Positions 44,696-56,274 of a DNA stretch of 64,000 nt are shown in pieces. The position numbers and the translations under genes are program-made. Location: contig OX243824.1 in NCBI GenBank assembly GCA_945859605.1, positions 30,756,869 through 30,820,868 on the forward strand. Reading direction: 5' to 3'. The stretch's first letter is position 1. Each line of letters begins with the position of its first letter. The notes under the pieces were generated by a model. That model was not told where the DNA came from, searched no databases, and saw nothing but the letters and a program-made list of their open reading frames with translations. The DNA is from Lumbricus rubellus (lineage: Eukaryota > Annelida > Clitellata > Crassiclitellata > Lumbricidae).

Positions 44696-45756
44696 TGTGG
44701 CGGAAATGCCACAAGACGAAATTTGGAATATGAAACATAAGCTGGTAACTGACACATATAACGGCGAAAATCATGGCTGGCCGTTTTCCGCGTAGCGTCG
44801 GAGTTATTGCGGATAAAATTTTACGAGATCCACCGTTCGATCAGTAAATCGTTTGGCTACAGGTTTGCCGTGAGGCATTAAAACGACAAAATTTTGGTTG
44901 AAGAGGTCTTCCTACGGAAGACCGATTCGTGTTTCATAGCCAAAGTGTAACATGCAAGCAGCTACATTTGACTTTGGCCGCGCATGACATTTCGTACGAT
45001 AATTATATTCGAAATCTGAATACAACGTTCGAAAGAGAAATTATCGGCTGTCAAATTGCCGTTGAGAGCTAAGCTCTAGCTGCACCGGTTGCAGAGATAT
45101 GAATTTTATGCGAATTACAGTCGAATTTACGTGTTGCGGTAATGACTAGATATAGAGAGCTACATCTATATTTTAACGATAAAACATCGGTGGAATAAGA
45201 GCTGCCACACGCTGCTCTGCTATATATGTCTACAGTTGTAGCAAGCGACACACTGTGTACGATCCTGCATTTGTAGTCCCATATACGGCGCGCTGACGAC
45301 CACTCAATACCTTGTGTATTCGAAGTCGTTATCGGCCACACGTATCCAGTGGCGTATAGATCGCTGTTAATCGGCAGATCTGCGTCATAGCTGTTTCGGT
45401 TAAGAGTTCGAGGGCAAACTGATACCGGTTCGTTAATCCGCGATCCCCGATCGTCGGAAGACCCGTTCCGTGGTGCATGCTAAAATTCGGTAGGGTTGGG
45501 TTTGGGCTCCCTCCCTGCTCGAGTAGCTGTCGGTGTGTTTCCTTAACGTGTTCGTGATATTGGTTACCGGCTTCCGCCGTTGAATACGACTATAGCGATT
45601 TGACAGTGTTGGTTCGTTAAAAGTTGCCTCCGCGAAACAGGTGGGAGTATCCGTGACCGTCTTTAAACAGCCATTTGCCTTGTTGGTTGTGTGTGAACTT
45701 TGATCGGCGATATCTCGGTCGGTTTTCCACCGATCCGCTAGCGGCTGGTGTCAGAC
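44696..45756 (+). repeat. Diverged LTR-like unit (left end of array)
   Basis: It starts TGTGGCGGAAATGCCACAAG, matching the LTR start TGTGGCGGACATGCCACAAG. Another match, TCGGTGGAATAAGAGCTGCCACACG (45188-45212, shortened in meaning to GGTGGA.TAAGA..TGCCACACG), aligns with the LTR interior. The remainder is diverged and its 3' end differs, so this may be a related family or a truncated unit. Confidence 0.5.
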
Positions 45757-46968
45757 TGTGGCGGACATGTCACAAGAGGTATAAGACAAAAATAACTGCT
45801 TACCGAGACTTGGCTGGAGTAAGCATGACTCTCGTTGGGTAGCCTTTTGGCTATGAGTCTTGTACCTGAAACCGGTTTCGTTTTGAGACAGGTTTATAAT
45901 ATTAGGTTTCGGATTCTGTCTATGGAAGACCAAGTATACTTTTTAGGCCAAAGTATAGAGCATCATAATGTATTTTACCGGTGGACTAAGACGTGCCACA
46001 CGGTGCGCTGCTTTATACGTGGAGGAAGCGTTTCCTCCATACGTGCTTAGATTGTTAAAGCGTTCTCTGCTGCGACTTTCTACAGTGATTTCGGTTGCGT
46101 TCGTCTGTCTCCTACAGTGTGGCTTGGCCACGTTCGAAGGCAACTACGGCGATCCTCATAGTTGAAGCAATGCTAACGTAGTGCGGATTTGCGGCAAGAT
46201 CTGTCAGGGCTGTGTCTTGTCATCGATCGCTGAGATTCGAGCTGCTGAGGCTGCGTGACAGCTGAGGGAAGAATACAGTATTCGTGATACGCCTAGTGGG
46301 CGATCGCAGTATTCTGTGAAGGTTACGTCGACTGTTGGTTACAGTCTAAGTTACGTGTCCCTTGTGTCGTTGTTTCTGTAGAGTTGAGTCGGGTCTCCTC
46401 TTTGAAGAACACGACGGTTGTATCCTGGTTCGTTGGGTTACCGGGTGGAGTTGGTGTAACTTTTGTATTGCAGGTCCTTGGTGGTGGATAATCGACTGTC
46501 TGCCAACCGGCACTGGACGCTAGCGATCGGTGTTACTGTTACCGGGTGTTTCTGTGCGGAGTTTCGTTTGTCTGTCAGCCGACATTGGACTTTTGCGGTG
46601 GAGAGCGATCTTGGTGATCGGTTGTTTAGATTCTTCGTGTGACTCGTCACTTTCTAGAATCTGTTGCTCACAGTTGAGTAGGGAGTAAGTGGTGGACCAA
46701 GAGTCCAGGCAAGCTGAGGGCTTTGCAAGGTAGTCTTCTTTACGTTAACAGTGGTAGATAAGACCAAGTGTTTTGCAAGGGACTTACCACTGAGGTCAGT
46801 AACTGTTGAGAGTAAGGGCGATAAGCGCCATTAGAAAACCTATAAAACATTAGTCTATTTGTAGACACGGGTTTTCCGTTTACCTGTTCCCCAGGCCTCC
46901 CGGCCTTTTTATTTTACCTCGGATCTACGGAAACAGAACAGCATCGCACCACGACGCTCTTGTGAGTT
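45757..46968 (+). repeat. LTR copy 1 (about 1212 bp), abutting LTR copy 2
   Basis: TGTGGCGGACATGTCACAAG to CTCTTGTGAGTT. It is collinear with LTR copies 2 and 3 but noticeably more diverged. It runs directly into the start of copy 2 at 46969 with no internal sequence between. Confidence 0.8.
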
Positions 46969-48183
46969 TGTGGCGGACATGCCACAAGAGGTATAAGACA
47001 AAAATTACTGCTTACCGAGACTTGGCTGGAGTAAGCATGACTCTCGTTGGGTAGCCTTTTGGCTTTGAGTCTTGTACCTGAAACCGGTTTCGTTTTGAGA
47101 CAGGTTTATAATATTAGGTTTCGGATTCTGTCTATGGAAGACCAAGTATACTTTTTAGGCCAAAGTATAGAGCTTCATAATGTATTTTACCGGTGGACTA
47201 AGACGTGCCACACGGTGCGCTGCTTTATACGTGGAGGAAGCGTTTCCTCCATACGTGCTTAGATTGTTAATGCGTTTTCTGCTGCGACTTTCTACAGTGA
47301 TTTCGGTTGCGTTCGTCTGTCTCCTACAGTGTGGCTTGGCCACGTTCGAAGGCAACTACGGCGATCCTGGTATAGCTAGAGCAAAGCTGTTGTGGTGAGG
47401 ATCTGTGGTAGATCTGTCAGGTCGGTTTCTTGACATTGATCGCCGGGGTTCAAGCTGCTGAGGCTGAGTGACAGCTCAGGGAAGAATACGGTATTCGTGA
47501 TACGCCTAGTGGGCGATCGCAGTATTCTGTGAAGGTTACGTCGACTGTTGGTTACAGTCTAAGTTACGTGTTCCTTGTGTCGTTGTTTCTGTAGAGTTGA
47601 GGCGGGTCTCCTCTTTGAAGAACACGACGGTTGTATACTGGTTCGTTTGGGTTACCGGTTGGAGTTTGGTGTAACTTTTGTATTGCAGGTCCTTGGTGGT
47701 GGATAATCGACTGTCTGCCAACCGACACGGGACGCTAGCGATCGGTGTTACTGTTACCGGGTGTTTCTGTGCGGAGTTTCGTTTGTCTGTCAGCCGACAT
47801 TGGACTCTTGCGGTGGAGAGCGATCTTGGTGATCGGTTGTTTAGATTCTTCGTGTGACTCGTCACTTTCTAGAATCTGTTGCTCACAGTTGAGTAGGGAG
47901 TAAGTGGTGGACCAAGAGTCCAGGCAAGCTGAGGGCTTTGCAAGGTAGTCTTCTTTACGTTAACAGTGGTAGATAAGACCAAGTGTTTTGCAAGGGATTT
48001 ACCACTGAGGTCAGTAACTGTTGAGAGTAAGGGCGATAAGCGCCATTAGAAAACCTATAAAACATTAGTCTATTTGTAGACACGGGTTTTCCGTTTACCT
48101 GTTCCCCAGGCCTCCCGGCCTTTTTATTTTACCTCGGATCTACGGAAACCGAACAGCATCGCACCACGACGCTCTTGTGAGTT
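46969..48183 (+). repeat. LTR copy 2: 5' LTR of the gag-protease element
   Basis: TGTGGCGGACATGCCACAAG to CTTGTGAGTT. By eye it differs from LTR copy 3 at only about six positions over 1.2 kb, so insertion was recent. The ends carry a short internal inverted pair CACAAGAG/CTCTTGTG. The end is set by where copies diverge and is not a canonical CA. Confidence 0.8.
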
Positions 48184-48592
48184 TCCGGCTAAGTGTTTCA
48201 GGGAAAAGTTCCCGGCAGCGGCGGCGTTTGGGCAGCGCGCGTCGGAGTCTTGGACGCGGGAGTCAAGGCTAAGTCGTGTCGGTAAATTAGCCCCGGTCGT
48301 CCCAAGTCGGTCACCGGCGGTGTGAGTGTTCCCTGCGGTCCTCTGCTCGGTGGGCGAACCGCGAGTGTCTGTCGGTCTCGGTGTCGGTGGTGAAGATCCG
48401 GGTCGGGAGAGAGCGGGCGAGGCGAGCGGCCGAGGCAAACGCCGCGCACCAGCGCGGGCGTCTTTGCTAGTTTCTGTCGGGAAGTTTCTGTGCACGGTGA
48501 CGGAGGGCGACCGTCGTTGGCTTCAGTTTCCATCGGGCCTACGGACCGCCTCCGCCCGTCGGATTGTCTGTGTGTTAATTGTCACTTGGGTG

Positions 48593-51500
48593 ATGGCGAG
48601 CGGAACGATGAGTCGGGCATTTGGCCTGAGGGACTGGCCTTGGTTTCGGGCGATATGGTCAGCGGGGTTGAGAGAATCGGCAGTATTCCCCGGCGGTGGT
48701 GTTGGTTCGGTGGTGGCCCGGTGCCGCGTGATAACCAAGGGAAGCGACAAGTCGGGTAAGAAGACGGAGACCGCCGTCGCGAGAGATGGCGCCCGGCGCG
48801 GCCGCTCTGCCTGTGGGAACAAGAACCCTGTGTTGAGAGTCGGCCATCCTCTTGCTCAGGACGTCGCCTACTCGGCGACCGCGGATGAGGCAGAGAGCGG
48901 GTCCGATGTAGCCGGGCGGGCCAGCCGATCGCAGGCGTCGGTTTCACGATCGTCTTCTCCCGGGAGTGAAGTCGCTGGCGAGGACCACGCAGCGCGCAGC
49001 GACCCGAGAGATTCAAGGCGTCCTGGTAAACCCGAGCGTCTCTCGGGCGCTGAAACGGCACAGTTAAGTGATGCCATCGGACCTGAGGGCGATGGGTCGC
49101 AGCGGGGCGATAGGCGAGGTAAGGCGCCCGTAGTGTCTGTTGACTCACCCCCTGGTACGCCACAAAATGGTACCAGAAGTGGGGTAGATTCTTTTCTTCG
49201 TGAGACCATTGACCAGTGTGTAGGGCCTCTTGTGAACGTGTCAGGTGTGCCAATTGTACCTTTTTGCCCACTTCCTGGTATGCTACAAAATGATGCCAGA
49301 GGTGGTGGTAATGTCCCGTGTTGTATGTCTGTGGTTAATGATGCGTCTAAAAACGTTTTCTGTTGTGAATCGGAAGCTGGTGCATTCTTTGGAGCTCGTC
49401 CAAAAACTGTTTGGCCTGATTTGAACGTAGCCGGTGGTTACGCTTCTTTTGCTGTTTCTAGACCTGTTGAGCGGGAAGTTGAGGTTATGGGTGCTCGGTG
49501 CAAAACTTCTTCTTCTGTAGCTGGTGTTGAGCATTGGTTGAATTCTGTTCCACGGGTTTCTGAGGTTGTTGAAACAACCAGACCAATGTTTTCTGGTAAC
49601 CTTGTCCCATCTGGTACTAACAAGGATTTGTATCGCTTTCCTGATAGACGAGTTGAGATACTTTCTGTCAAAGAGGTGCCCAGTAGAACTCTTGGTGCTA
49701 TCTCCCGCCGGCAACCTCCTCAATTAGAGACGATTGAGAGCGTCTCGAGGAATGAGGTGGAAATCGACCTAAGATCTGAGATGTTGAGCCTACGACGGAG
49801 TCTGGCAGCGATTCATCAAAGATTGGAAGTCCTGTCAGTGGCTGGTGCACGGAAACATGAAAGGTCACCGGAACGGAGGATGCATGTGCCAAGAAAGTCT
49901 GAGCAACCGGAGGAGAAGAAGGTCAACGTGCCGACCATGGTGAGGTCGAGAGCACGGGAACAAATGACACGACAAGCGTCGCCATCAACGCATCGTGGTC
50001 CTCCGGAAGTCAAGAGACTGGTGCAGCAGACGGTCAAAGTACGGAACAAGGTGGTATCTTCAGACGAGATATCCACGGACGCTGGCAAGGTACGTCATGG
50101 ATCACGGATCGGTGGCGGCAAACGGAGTTACCAGATTGAACAGCCAGAAGTAACACAGGACAAACTACGATACAGTCCAGGTGTTACGGTTGTCAAGAAA
50201 TCGGGAGCAACGGTGCAAAGTACCGGTGCGTCATCACATCGATCTGTGGTGGATCAACGGGATCGTGGTCGTCAACGTAGAACAGTGAAACAGGCAGAGG
50301 AAGGCGACTCCTCAAGTGCGAGTAGCGGGTATCCTGTGACGTCGGGAAGGAGACGAAACAGAGGAGATATCCGTGAACGGGAACGCACGCGTGTCAAGCA
50401 ACGTGTGGGGACAAGGATCGGGGATAATGACGAATCGGGCAACGGTGATGATTCGTCTGGATCCAGAACTACACAGGACAGGGTACGTCAAAGGTCAATC
50501 AATCAGTCAAGATACCGGATTCCAGCAGACCGCGGAATCAGGATTAAGCTTGAAAAGTATGATGGAAAGACAACCATTGCTGCTTTCCTTGCCAAGTTTG
50601 AGGTTTGCGCCAGATGTAACAATTGGAGTGATCGAGAGAAGGCCGATCAACTGATGTGTGCTCTCACTGGGCCTGCGTCACAATTGTTATGGGATATGGG
50701 CGCACAGCACGATGTGTCATGGCAAGCTTTGGTTGAAAAGCTTAAGGACAGGTATGGTTCTGAAAATCAAACGAACCTGTACCGAACCAAGCTACGTACC
50801 TATCGTCAGGCGCCAGGTGAAACGATGAGTATGGTGGTACAGGAAATTAGACGTTTGATGGTTCTTGCGTATCCTGGACCGACAAATGAGGTAGTCGAAT
50901 CGATTGCTTGTGATGCATTCATCGACGCCTTGGTGAATCAAGAACTTGCTCAGAAGGTTCGCGAACGGGAACCATTGGATCTTGAGGCCGCGTACAAGCA
51001 TGCCGTACGTTTGGAGGCCTACAGTCGTCAGTCAACGTTGGGTGGTGACGTGGATCGAAGACTCGGACGGATCAAGGCCACCAAGGAGGATCCTCCGATG
51101 TCAGGAGCCATGGATCCAGCTGGTCAACGGATGTCGGATCTCGAGAGACGGATCGAGACCCTGACCAAGGAACTTGGGCGACTTACGTCAGGTCATGAAT
51201 CAGGTTTCCGGTCGTACAAACCGGATGTCGGATGGAATCGGTTGGATCCAATGAACGATGGATCCGGATTACCTGATCAACCGATGGGTCGGCAACGAGA
51301 CTTCCAGCCACGTCGGTGGAATGCGGCCGACATAGTCTGTTTCCAGTGTCGTAAAAAGGGACACATACGTATCAATTGTCCGCAGCTGAAAACGTCAGCC
51401 GGACAAGGACAAGAGAGGAATGATCAGATCAACGCTGATGTCATTCCGGGTCAAGCACAAAGTCGGCTGGTGAAAGGGAGCAGGATGGCCTACATCATCA

Positions 51501-51856
51501 CACGTCTGAACGGGGTAAGACGTAAATGTCTTCTCGACTCAGGAAGTGAAATGTCACTGGTGCCAAGACGCTTCGTGCCGGACGACAGATTGGTACCTTC
51601 TGAACAGCGGCTGTTAGCTGCTAACGGCAGCGAGATCCGAGTGGATGGTGAAGCTATGCTGAACATCCACATCGGCAAGAAATCATATCCGCTACCGTGT
51701 CTAGTGACCGAGCAAGTCACAGAAATCATATTGGGATTGTCATGGCTAGAGGCCAACCAAGCTAACTGGGACTTTGCTGATGGTTGTGTCCGCTTAGGGG
51801 AAGCGAGGATACCTCTGAAAACCACGTCTGCAGAACTCGAGTGGTGGAGCGAGTGA
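48593..51856 (+). CDS. Gag-protease polyprotein of LTR element (1087 aa)
   Basis: Start chosen at the first ATG (48593, MASGTMSRAFGLRDWPW) although the frame is open from 48326. The first ~190 residues are GC-rich, Arg/Ser-rich and low complexity. A duplicated PPGTPQNGTRSG / LPGMLQNDARGG pair follows at 49150-49300. The capsid-like gypsy Gag region includes AFLAKFEVCARCNNWSDREK, LRTYRQAPGETMSMVVQEIR and YPGPTNEVV. A CCHC knuckle CFQCRKKGHIRINC begins at about residue 916. The retropepsin has LLDSGSEMSLVP (catalytic Asp at about residue 982) and the ILGLSWLE flap partner. It ends shortly after protease. Intact, so possibly expressed; it could supply particles and maturation for itself. Confidence 0.88.
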   Translation: MASGTMSRAFGLRDWPWFRAIWSAGLRESAVFPGGGVGSVVARCRVITKGSDKSGKKTETAVARDGARRGRSACGNKNPVLRVGHPLAQDVAYSATADEAESGSDVAGRASRSQASVSRSSSPGSEVAGEDHAARSDPRDSRRPGKPERLSGAETAQLSDAIGPEGDGSQRGDRRGKAPVVSVDSPPGTPQNGTRSGVDSFLRETIDQCVGPLVNVSGVPIVPFCPLPGMLQNDARGGGNVPCCMSVVNDASKNVFCCESEAGAFFGARPKTVWPDLNVAGGYASFAVSRPVEREVEVMGARCKTSSSVAGVEHWLNSVPRVSEVVETTRPMFSGNLVPSGTNKDLYRFPDRRVEILSVKEVPSRTLGAISRRQPPQLETIESVSRNEVEIDLRSEMLSLRRSLAAIHQRLEVLSVAGARKHERSPERRMHVPRKSEQPEEKKVNVPTMVRSRAREQMTRQASPSTHRGPPEVKRLVQQTVKVRNKVVSSDEISTDAGKVRHGSRIGGGKRSYQIEQPEVTQDKLRYSPGVTVVKKSGATVQSTGASSHRSVVDQRDRGRQRRTVKQAEEGDSSSASSGYPVTSGRRRNRGDIRERERTRVKQRVGTRIGDNDESGNGDDSSGSRTTQDRVRQRSINQSRYRIPADRGIRIKLEKYDGKTTIAAFLAKFEVCARCNNWSDREKADQLMCALTGPASQLLWDMGAQHDVSWQALVEKLKDRYGSENQTNLYRTKLRTYRQAPGETMSMVVQEIRRLMVLAYPGPTNEVVESIACDAFIDALVNQELAQKVREREPLDLEAAYKHAVRLEAYSRQSTLGGDVDRRLGRIKATKEDPPMSGAMDPAGQRMSDLERRIETLTKELGRLTSGHESGFRSYKPDVGWNRLDPMNDGSGLPDQPMGRQRDFQPRRWNAADIVCFQCRKKGHIRINCPQLKTSAGQGQERNDQINADVIPGQAQSRLVKGSRMAYIITRLNGVRRKCLLDSGSEMSLVPRRFVPDDRLVPSEQRLLAANGSEIRVDGEAMLNIHIGKKSYPLPCLVTEQVTEIILGLSWLEANQANWDFADGCVRLGEARIPLKTTSAELEWWSE

Positions 51857-53019
51857 GTAACTTCTAGCACGTTTTTCTGTTTGTAGCACTGTTTGGTTGC
51901 CATGCATCTTGCTGCGAAGTCCACGCATGCTAAGATCTTGGGTTTGTACATACCTTTGTCTGTTGTTTAAGCACTCTTTTACTTATGATTTGCTGACCAC
52001 TTCTCAGTGGTGGGACTGTCGGTGTGGTTAACGGTTAACTCTTGTGCACATGATTTTTGAGCTGACTGTCTTGGTGGATGCTTCGTAGTATTTGCGGGAC
52101 ATGAGGCGTATGGTAACAGTTCTCTGTTGCTTGGAGGAGAGACAAAGTGTTGAAACAGGTTGGTAGTCTCGTTCCGCCCGGTGGGCGAGATATCAACAGA
52201 GATGGTGGTCGGTGAGCAGATTCTTACCTGTACTAGCTATCGCTACGGGTTAGCGGTTGGGCGGGGTAGTTGAATTCTGTTGGAGTTCTTGAACCGTAAA
52301 TGCGACTTTTAGTAAAGCGCTTGGTGTGATAGTCTCCTAGGGTCTGTGATTGAGCACCTTGGCTGTGGGTGAGTCGTCCAGATTCCTGTGTACCTTTTTG
52401 GTCTCTTTACCTGGCACTTTAATCGAATCTGGGCTAGAGTTGTTTCTGTTACGTAAAAGAAACCCTGATCCCGAAGCCGATGTTTACATTGAAGACGCTA
52501 CGGTAAAGCGAGGAATGGTACGGATAGAGTATACGTGAACTTACACTGACGCTAGGTTGTTTTGCCGGTGAGCAATCTTCCTATTTTTGGTTATTACTGT
52601 AGTTAAGTCTGTTCTATTCTGATGTTATTAGCGACTGCTAATTGCGGAGGATCGATTTGCTATAGTAAGGATCTATCCTTGATCCGATGTGTCTCTGTGT
52701 CTGTTTGTGTTAGTTGTTGCTTTTAGAGTTGGTACGGAACGGGCCAACTGACGACGCTGGGGGAACGTCGTGATCGTGATGTTGAAGACAGAGCAACTTC
52801 ACTGCATAATATTGTGTTTGAGTGTGTCTGGTGAGCGAATGCGATAATAAACGTATGCATGATGTGAGTGACATGTCTGAGAGTTGTTTCTGTTGATCGG
52901 GAGACAACGGGTCTGTTGTCTCCCATGAACCTAAGTAGGTAGGTTAGCGGACGGGTCCCACGGGGATGGGAGGGTCCGTGATAGTTATGTTCGATTAGTT
53001 CCCACCGATGTTCCGCATC
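51857..53019 (+). other. Noncoding 3' part of the gag-protease element
   Basis: No RT, RNase H or integrase motif in any frame. The largest open frames are under 65 residues and show no domain. It ends at the polypurine tract. Confidence 0.7.
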
Positions 53020-53038
53020 AAAAGAAAGAGGGGAAGAG
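53020..53038 (+). other. Polypurine tract before LTR copy 3
   Basis: AAAAGAAAGAGGGGAAGAG immediately precedes TGTGGCGG. Confidence 0.85.
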
Positions 53039-54252
53039 TGTGGCGGACATGCCACAAGAGGTATAAGACAAAAATTACTGCTTACCGAGACTTGGCTGGA
53101 GTAAGCATGACTCTCGTTGGGTAGCCTTTTGGCTTTGAGTCTTGTACCTGAAACCGGTTTCGTTTTGAGACAGGTTTATAATATTAGGTTTCGGATTCTG
53201 TCTATGGAAGACCAAGTATACTTTTTAGGCCAAAGTATAGAGCTTCATAATGTATTTTACCGGTGGACTAAGACGTGCCACACGGTGCGCTGCTTTATAC
53301 GTGGAGGAAGCGTTTCCTCCATACGTGCTTAGATTGTTAATGCGTTTTCTGCTGCGACTTTCTACAGTGATTTCGGTTGCGTTCGTCTGTCTCCTACAGT
53401 GTGGCTTGGCCACGTTCGAAGGCAACTACGGCGATCCTGGTATAGCTAGAGCAAAGCTGTTGTGGTGAGGATCTGTGGTAAATCTGTCAGGTCGGTTTCT
53501 TGACATTGATCGCCGGGGTTCAAGCTGCTGAGGCTGAGTGACAGCTCAGGGAAGAATACGGTATTCGTGATACGCCAAGTGGGCGATCGCAGTATTCTGT
53601 GAAGGTTACGTCGACTGTTGGTTACAGTCTAAGTTACGTGTTCCTTGTGTCGTTGTTTCTGTAGAGTTGAGGCGGGTCTCCTCTTTGAAGAACACGACGG
53701 TTGTATACTGGTTCGTTTGGGTTACCGGTTGGAGTTTGGTGTAACTTTTGTATTGCAGGTCCTTGGTGGTGGATAATCGACTGTCTGCCAACCGGCACTG
53801 GACGCTTGCGATCGGTGTTACTGTTACCGGGTGTTTCTGTGCGGAGTTTCGTTTGTCTGTCAGCCGACATTGGACTCTTGCGGTGGAGAGCGATCTTGGT
53901 GATCGGTTGTTTAGATTCTTCGTGTGACTCGTCACTTTCTAGAATCTGTTGCTCACAGTTGAGTAGGGAGTAAGTGGTGGACCAAGAGTCCAGGCAAGCT
54001 GAGGGCTTTGCAAGGTAGTCTTCTTTACGTTAACAGTGGTAGATAAGACCAAGTGTTTTGCAAGGGATTTACCACTGAGGTCAGTAACTGTTAGAGTAAG
54101 GGCGATAAGCGCCATTAGAAAACCTATAAAACATTAGTCTATTTGTAGACACGGGTTTTCCGTTTACCTGTTCCCCAGGCCTCCCGGCCTTTTTATTTTA
54201 CCTCGGATCTACGGAAACCGAACAGCATCGCACCACGACGCTCTTGTGAGTT
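53039..54252 (+). repeat. LTR copy 3: 3' LTR of the gag-protease element
   Basis: About 1214 bp and nearly identical to copy 2. Instead of host flank it is followed directly by another leader and gag start, so it also serves as a 5' LTR of a truncated second unit. Confidence 0.85.
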
Positions 54253-55229
54253 TCCGGCTAAGTGTTTCAGGGAAAAGTTCCCGGCAGCGGTGGCGTTTGG
54301 GCAGCGCGCGTCGGAGTCTTGGACGCGGGAGTCAAGGCTAAGTCGTGTCGGTAAATTAGCCCCGGTCGTCCCAAGTCGGTCACCGGCGGTGTGAGTGTTC
54401 CCTGCGGTCCTCTGCTCGGTGGGCGAACCGCGAGTGTCTGTCGGTCTCGGTGGTGAAGATCCGGGTCGGGAGAGAGCGGGCGAGGCGAGCGGCCGAGGCA
54501 AACGCCGCGCACCAGCGCGGGCGTCTTTGCTAGTTTCTGTCGGGAAGTTTCTGTGCACGGTGACGGAGGGCGACCGTCGTTGGCTTCAGTTTCCATCGGG
54601 CCTACGGACCGCGTCCGCCCGTCGGAGTGTCTGTGTGTTAATTGTCACTTGGGTGATGGCGAGCGGAACGATGAGTTGGGCATTTGGCCTGAGGGACTGG
54701 CCTTGGTTTCGGGCGATATGGTCAGCGGGGTTGAGAGAATCGGCAGTATTCCCCGGCGGTGGTGTTGGTTCGGTGGTGGCCCGGTGCCGCGTGATAACCA
54801 AGGGAAGCGACAAGTCGGGTAAGAAGACGGAGACCGCCGTCGCGAGAGATGGCGCCCGGCGCGGCCGCTCTGCCTGTTGGAACAAGAACCCTGTGTTGAG
54901 AGTCGGCCATCCTCTTGCTCAGGACGTCGCCTACTCGGCGACCGCGGATGAGGCAGAGAGCGGGTCCGATGTAGCCGGGCGGGCCAGCCGATCGCAGGCG
55001 TCGGTTTCACGATCGTCTTCTCCCGGGAGTGAAGTCGCTGGCGAGGACCACGCAGCGCGCAGCGACCCGAGAGATTCAAGGCGTCCTGGTAAACCCGAGC
55101 GTCTCTCGGGCGCTGAAACGGCACAGTTAAGTGATGCCATCGGACCTGAGGGCGATGGGTCGCAGCGGGGCGATAGGCGAGGTAAGGCGCCCGTAGTGTC
55201 TGTTGACTCACCCCCTGGTACGCCACAAG
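54253..55229 (+). repeat. Second copy of leader + gag N-terminus
   Basis: It starts TTTCCGGCTAAGTGTTTCAG exactly as at 48184 and follows the first copy closely until CCTGGTACGCCACAA. There it jumps back to TTTCCGGCTAAG. It lacks everything downstream. Confidence 0.85.
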
Positions 55230-55240
55230 TTTCCGGCTAA
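54656..55240 (+). pseudogene. Truncated gag N-terminus, copy 2 (194 aa)
   Basis: Same ATG context as 48593 and nearly the same protein up to SVDSPPGTPQ, then VSG and stop where the next leader begins. It lacks capsid, zinc knuckle and protease. Confidence 0.8.
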
Positions 55241-56274
55241 GTGTTTCAGGGAAAAGCTCCCGGCAGCGGCGGCGTTTGGGCAGCGCGCGTCGGAGTCTTG
55301 GGCGCGGGAGTCAAGGCTAAGTCGTGTCGGTAAATTAGCCCCGGTTGTCCCAAGTCGGTCACCGGCGGTGTGAGTGTTTCCTGCGGTCCTCTGCTCGGTG
55401 GGCGAACCGCGAGTGTCTGTCGGTCTCGGTGTCGGTGGTGAAGATCCGGGTCGGGAGAGAGCGGGCGAGGCGAGCGCCCGAGGCAAACGCCGCGCACCGG
55501 CGCGGGCGTCTTTGCTGGTTCGTGTCGGGAGAGAGAGCGGGCGAGGCGAGCGCCCGAGGCAAACGCCGCGCACCAGCGCGGGCGTCTTTGTTAGTTTCTG
55601 TCAGGGAGTTCTGTGCACGGTGACGGAGGGCGACCGTCGTTGGCTTCAGTTTCCATCGGGCCTACGGACCGCCTCCGCCCGTCGGAGTGTCTGTGTGTTA
55701 ATCGTCACTTGGGTGATGGCGAGCGGAACGATGAGTCGGGCATTTGGTCTGAGGGACTGGCCCTGGTTTCGGGCGACATGGTCAGCGGGGTTAAGAGAAT
55801 CGGCAGTATTCCCCGGCGGTGGTGTTGGTTCGGTGGTGGCCCGGTGCCGCGTGATAACCAAGGGAAGTGACAAGTCGGGTAAGAAGACGGAGACCGCCGT
55901 CGCGAGAGATGGCGCCCGGCGAGGCCGCTCTGCCTGTAGGAACAAGAACCATGTGTTGAAAGTCGGCCATCCTCTTGCTCAGGACGTCGCCTACTCGGCG
56001 ACCGCGGATGAGGCAGAGAGCGGGTCCGATGTAGCCGGGCGAGCCAGCCGATCGCAGGCGTCGGTTTCACGATCGTCTTCTCCCGGGAGTGAAGTCGCTG
56101 GCGAGGATCACGCAGCGTACAGCGACCCGGGAGATTCAAGGCGTCCTGGTAAACCCGAGCGTCTCTCGGGCGCTGAAATGGCACAGTTAAGTGATGCCAT
56201 CGAACCTGAGGGAGATGGGTCGCAGCGGGGCGATAGGCGAGTTAAAGCACCCGTAGTGTCTGTTGGCTCACCTC
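55230..56274 (+). repeat. Third copy of leader + gag N-terminus
   Basis: A further leader-gag unit without its own LTR. It carries an extra internal duplication of about 65 bases (CGAGGCAAACGCCGCGCACC repeated at about 55478 and 55555). Similarity ends at GTTGGCTCACCT, close to the break of copy 2. Confidence 0.8.

Larger units (their letters stand above)
46969..54252 (+). mobile_element. GC-rich Ty3/gypsy-like element coding only gag and protease
   Basis: LTR 2, a 410-base leader, one long gag-protease frame, 1.18 kb of noncoding sequence, a polypurine tract and LTR 3 make a 7.28-kb unit. There is no reverse transcriptase, RNase H or integrase. It must be mobilised by a related complete element. 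It is much more GC-rich in its 5' part than the surrounding genome. No target duplication is visible because both sides abut further element sequence. Confidence 0.82.

Noticed and set aside
44276..44795. Open frames with an Asp run near 44510
   Set aside because: They read through a GAT microsatellite and into an LTR-like start, with no domain and no homology between copies.
48124..49271. Long antisense open frames opposite the gag leader
   Set aside because: GC-rich composition removes stop codons on both strands. The sense frame has CCHC and protease motifs downstream; the antisense frames have no domains and recur in each duplicated unit.
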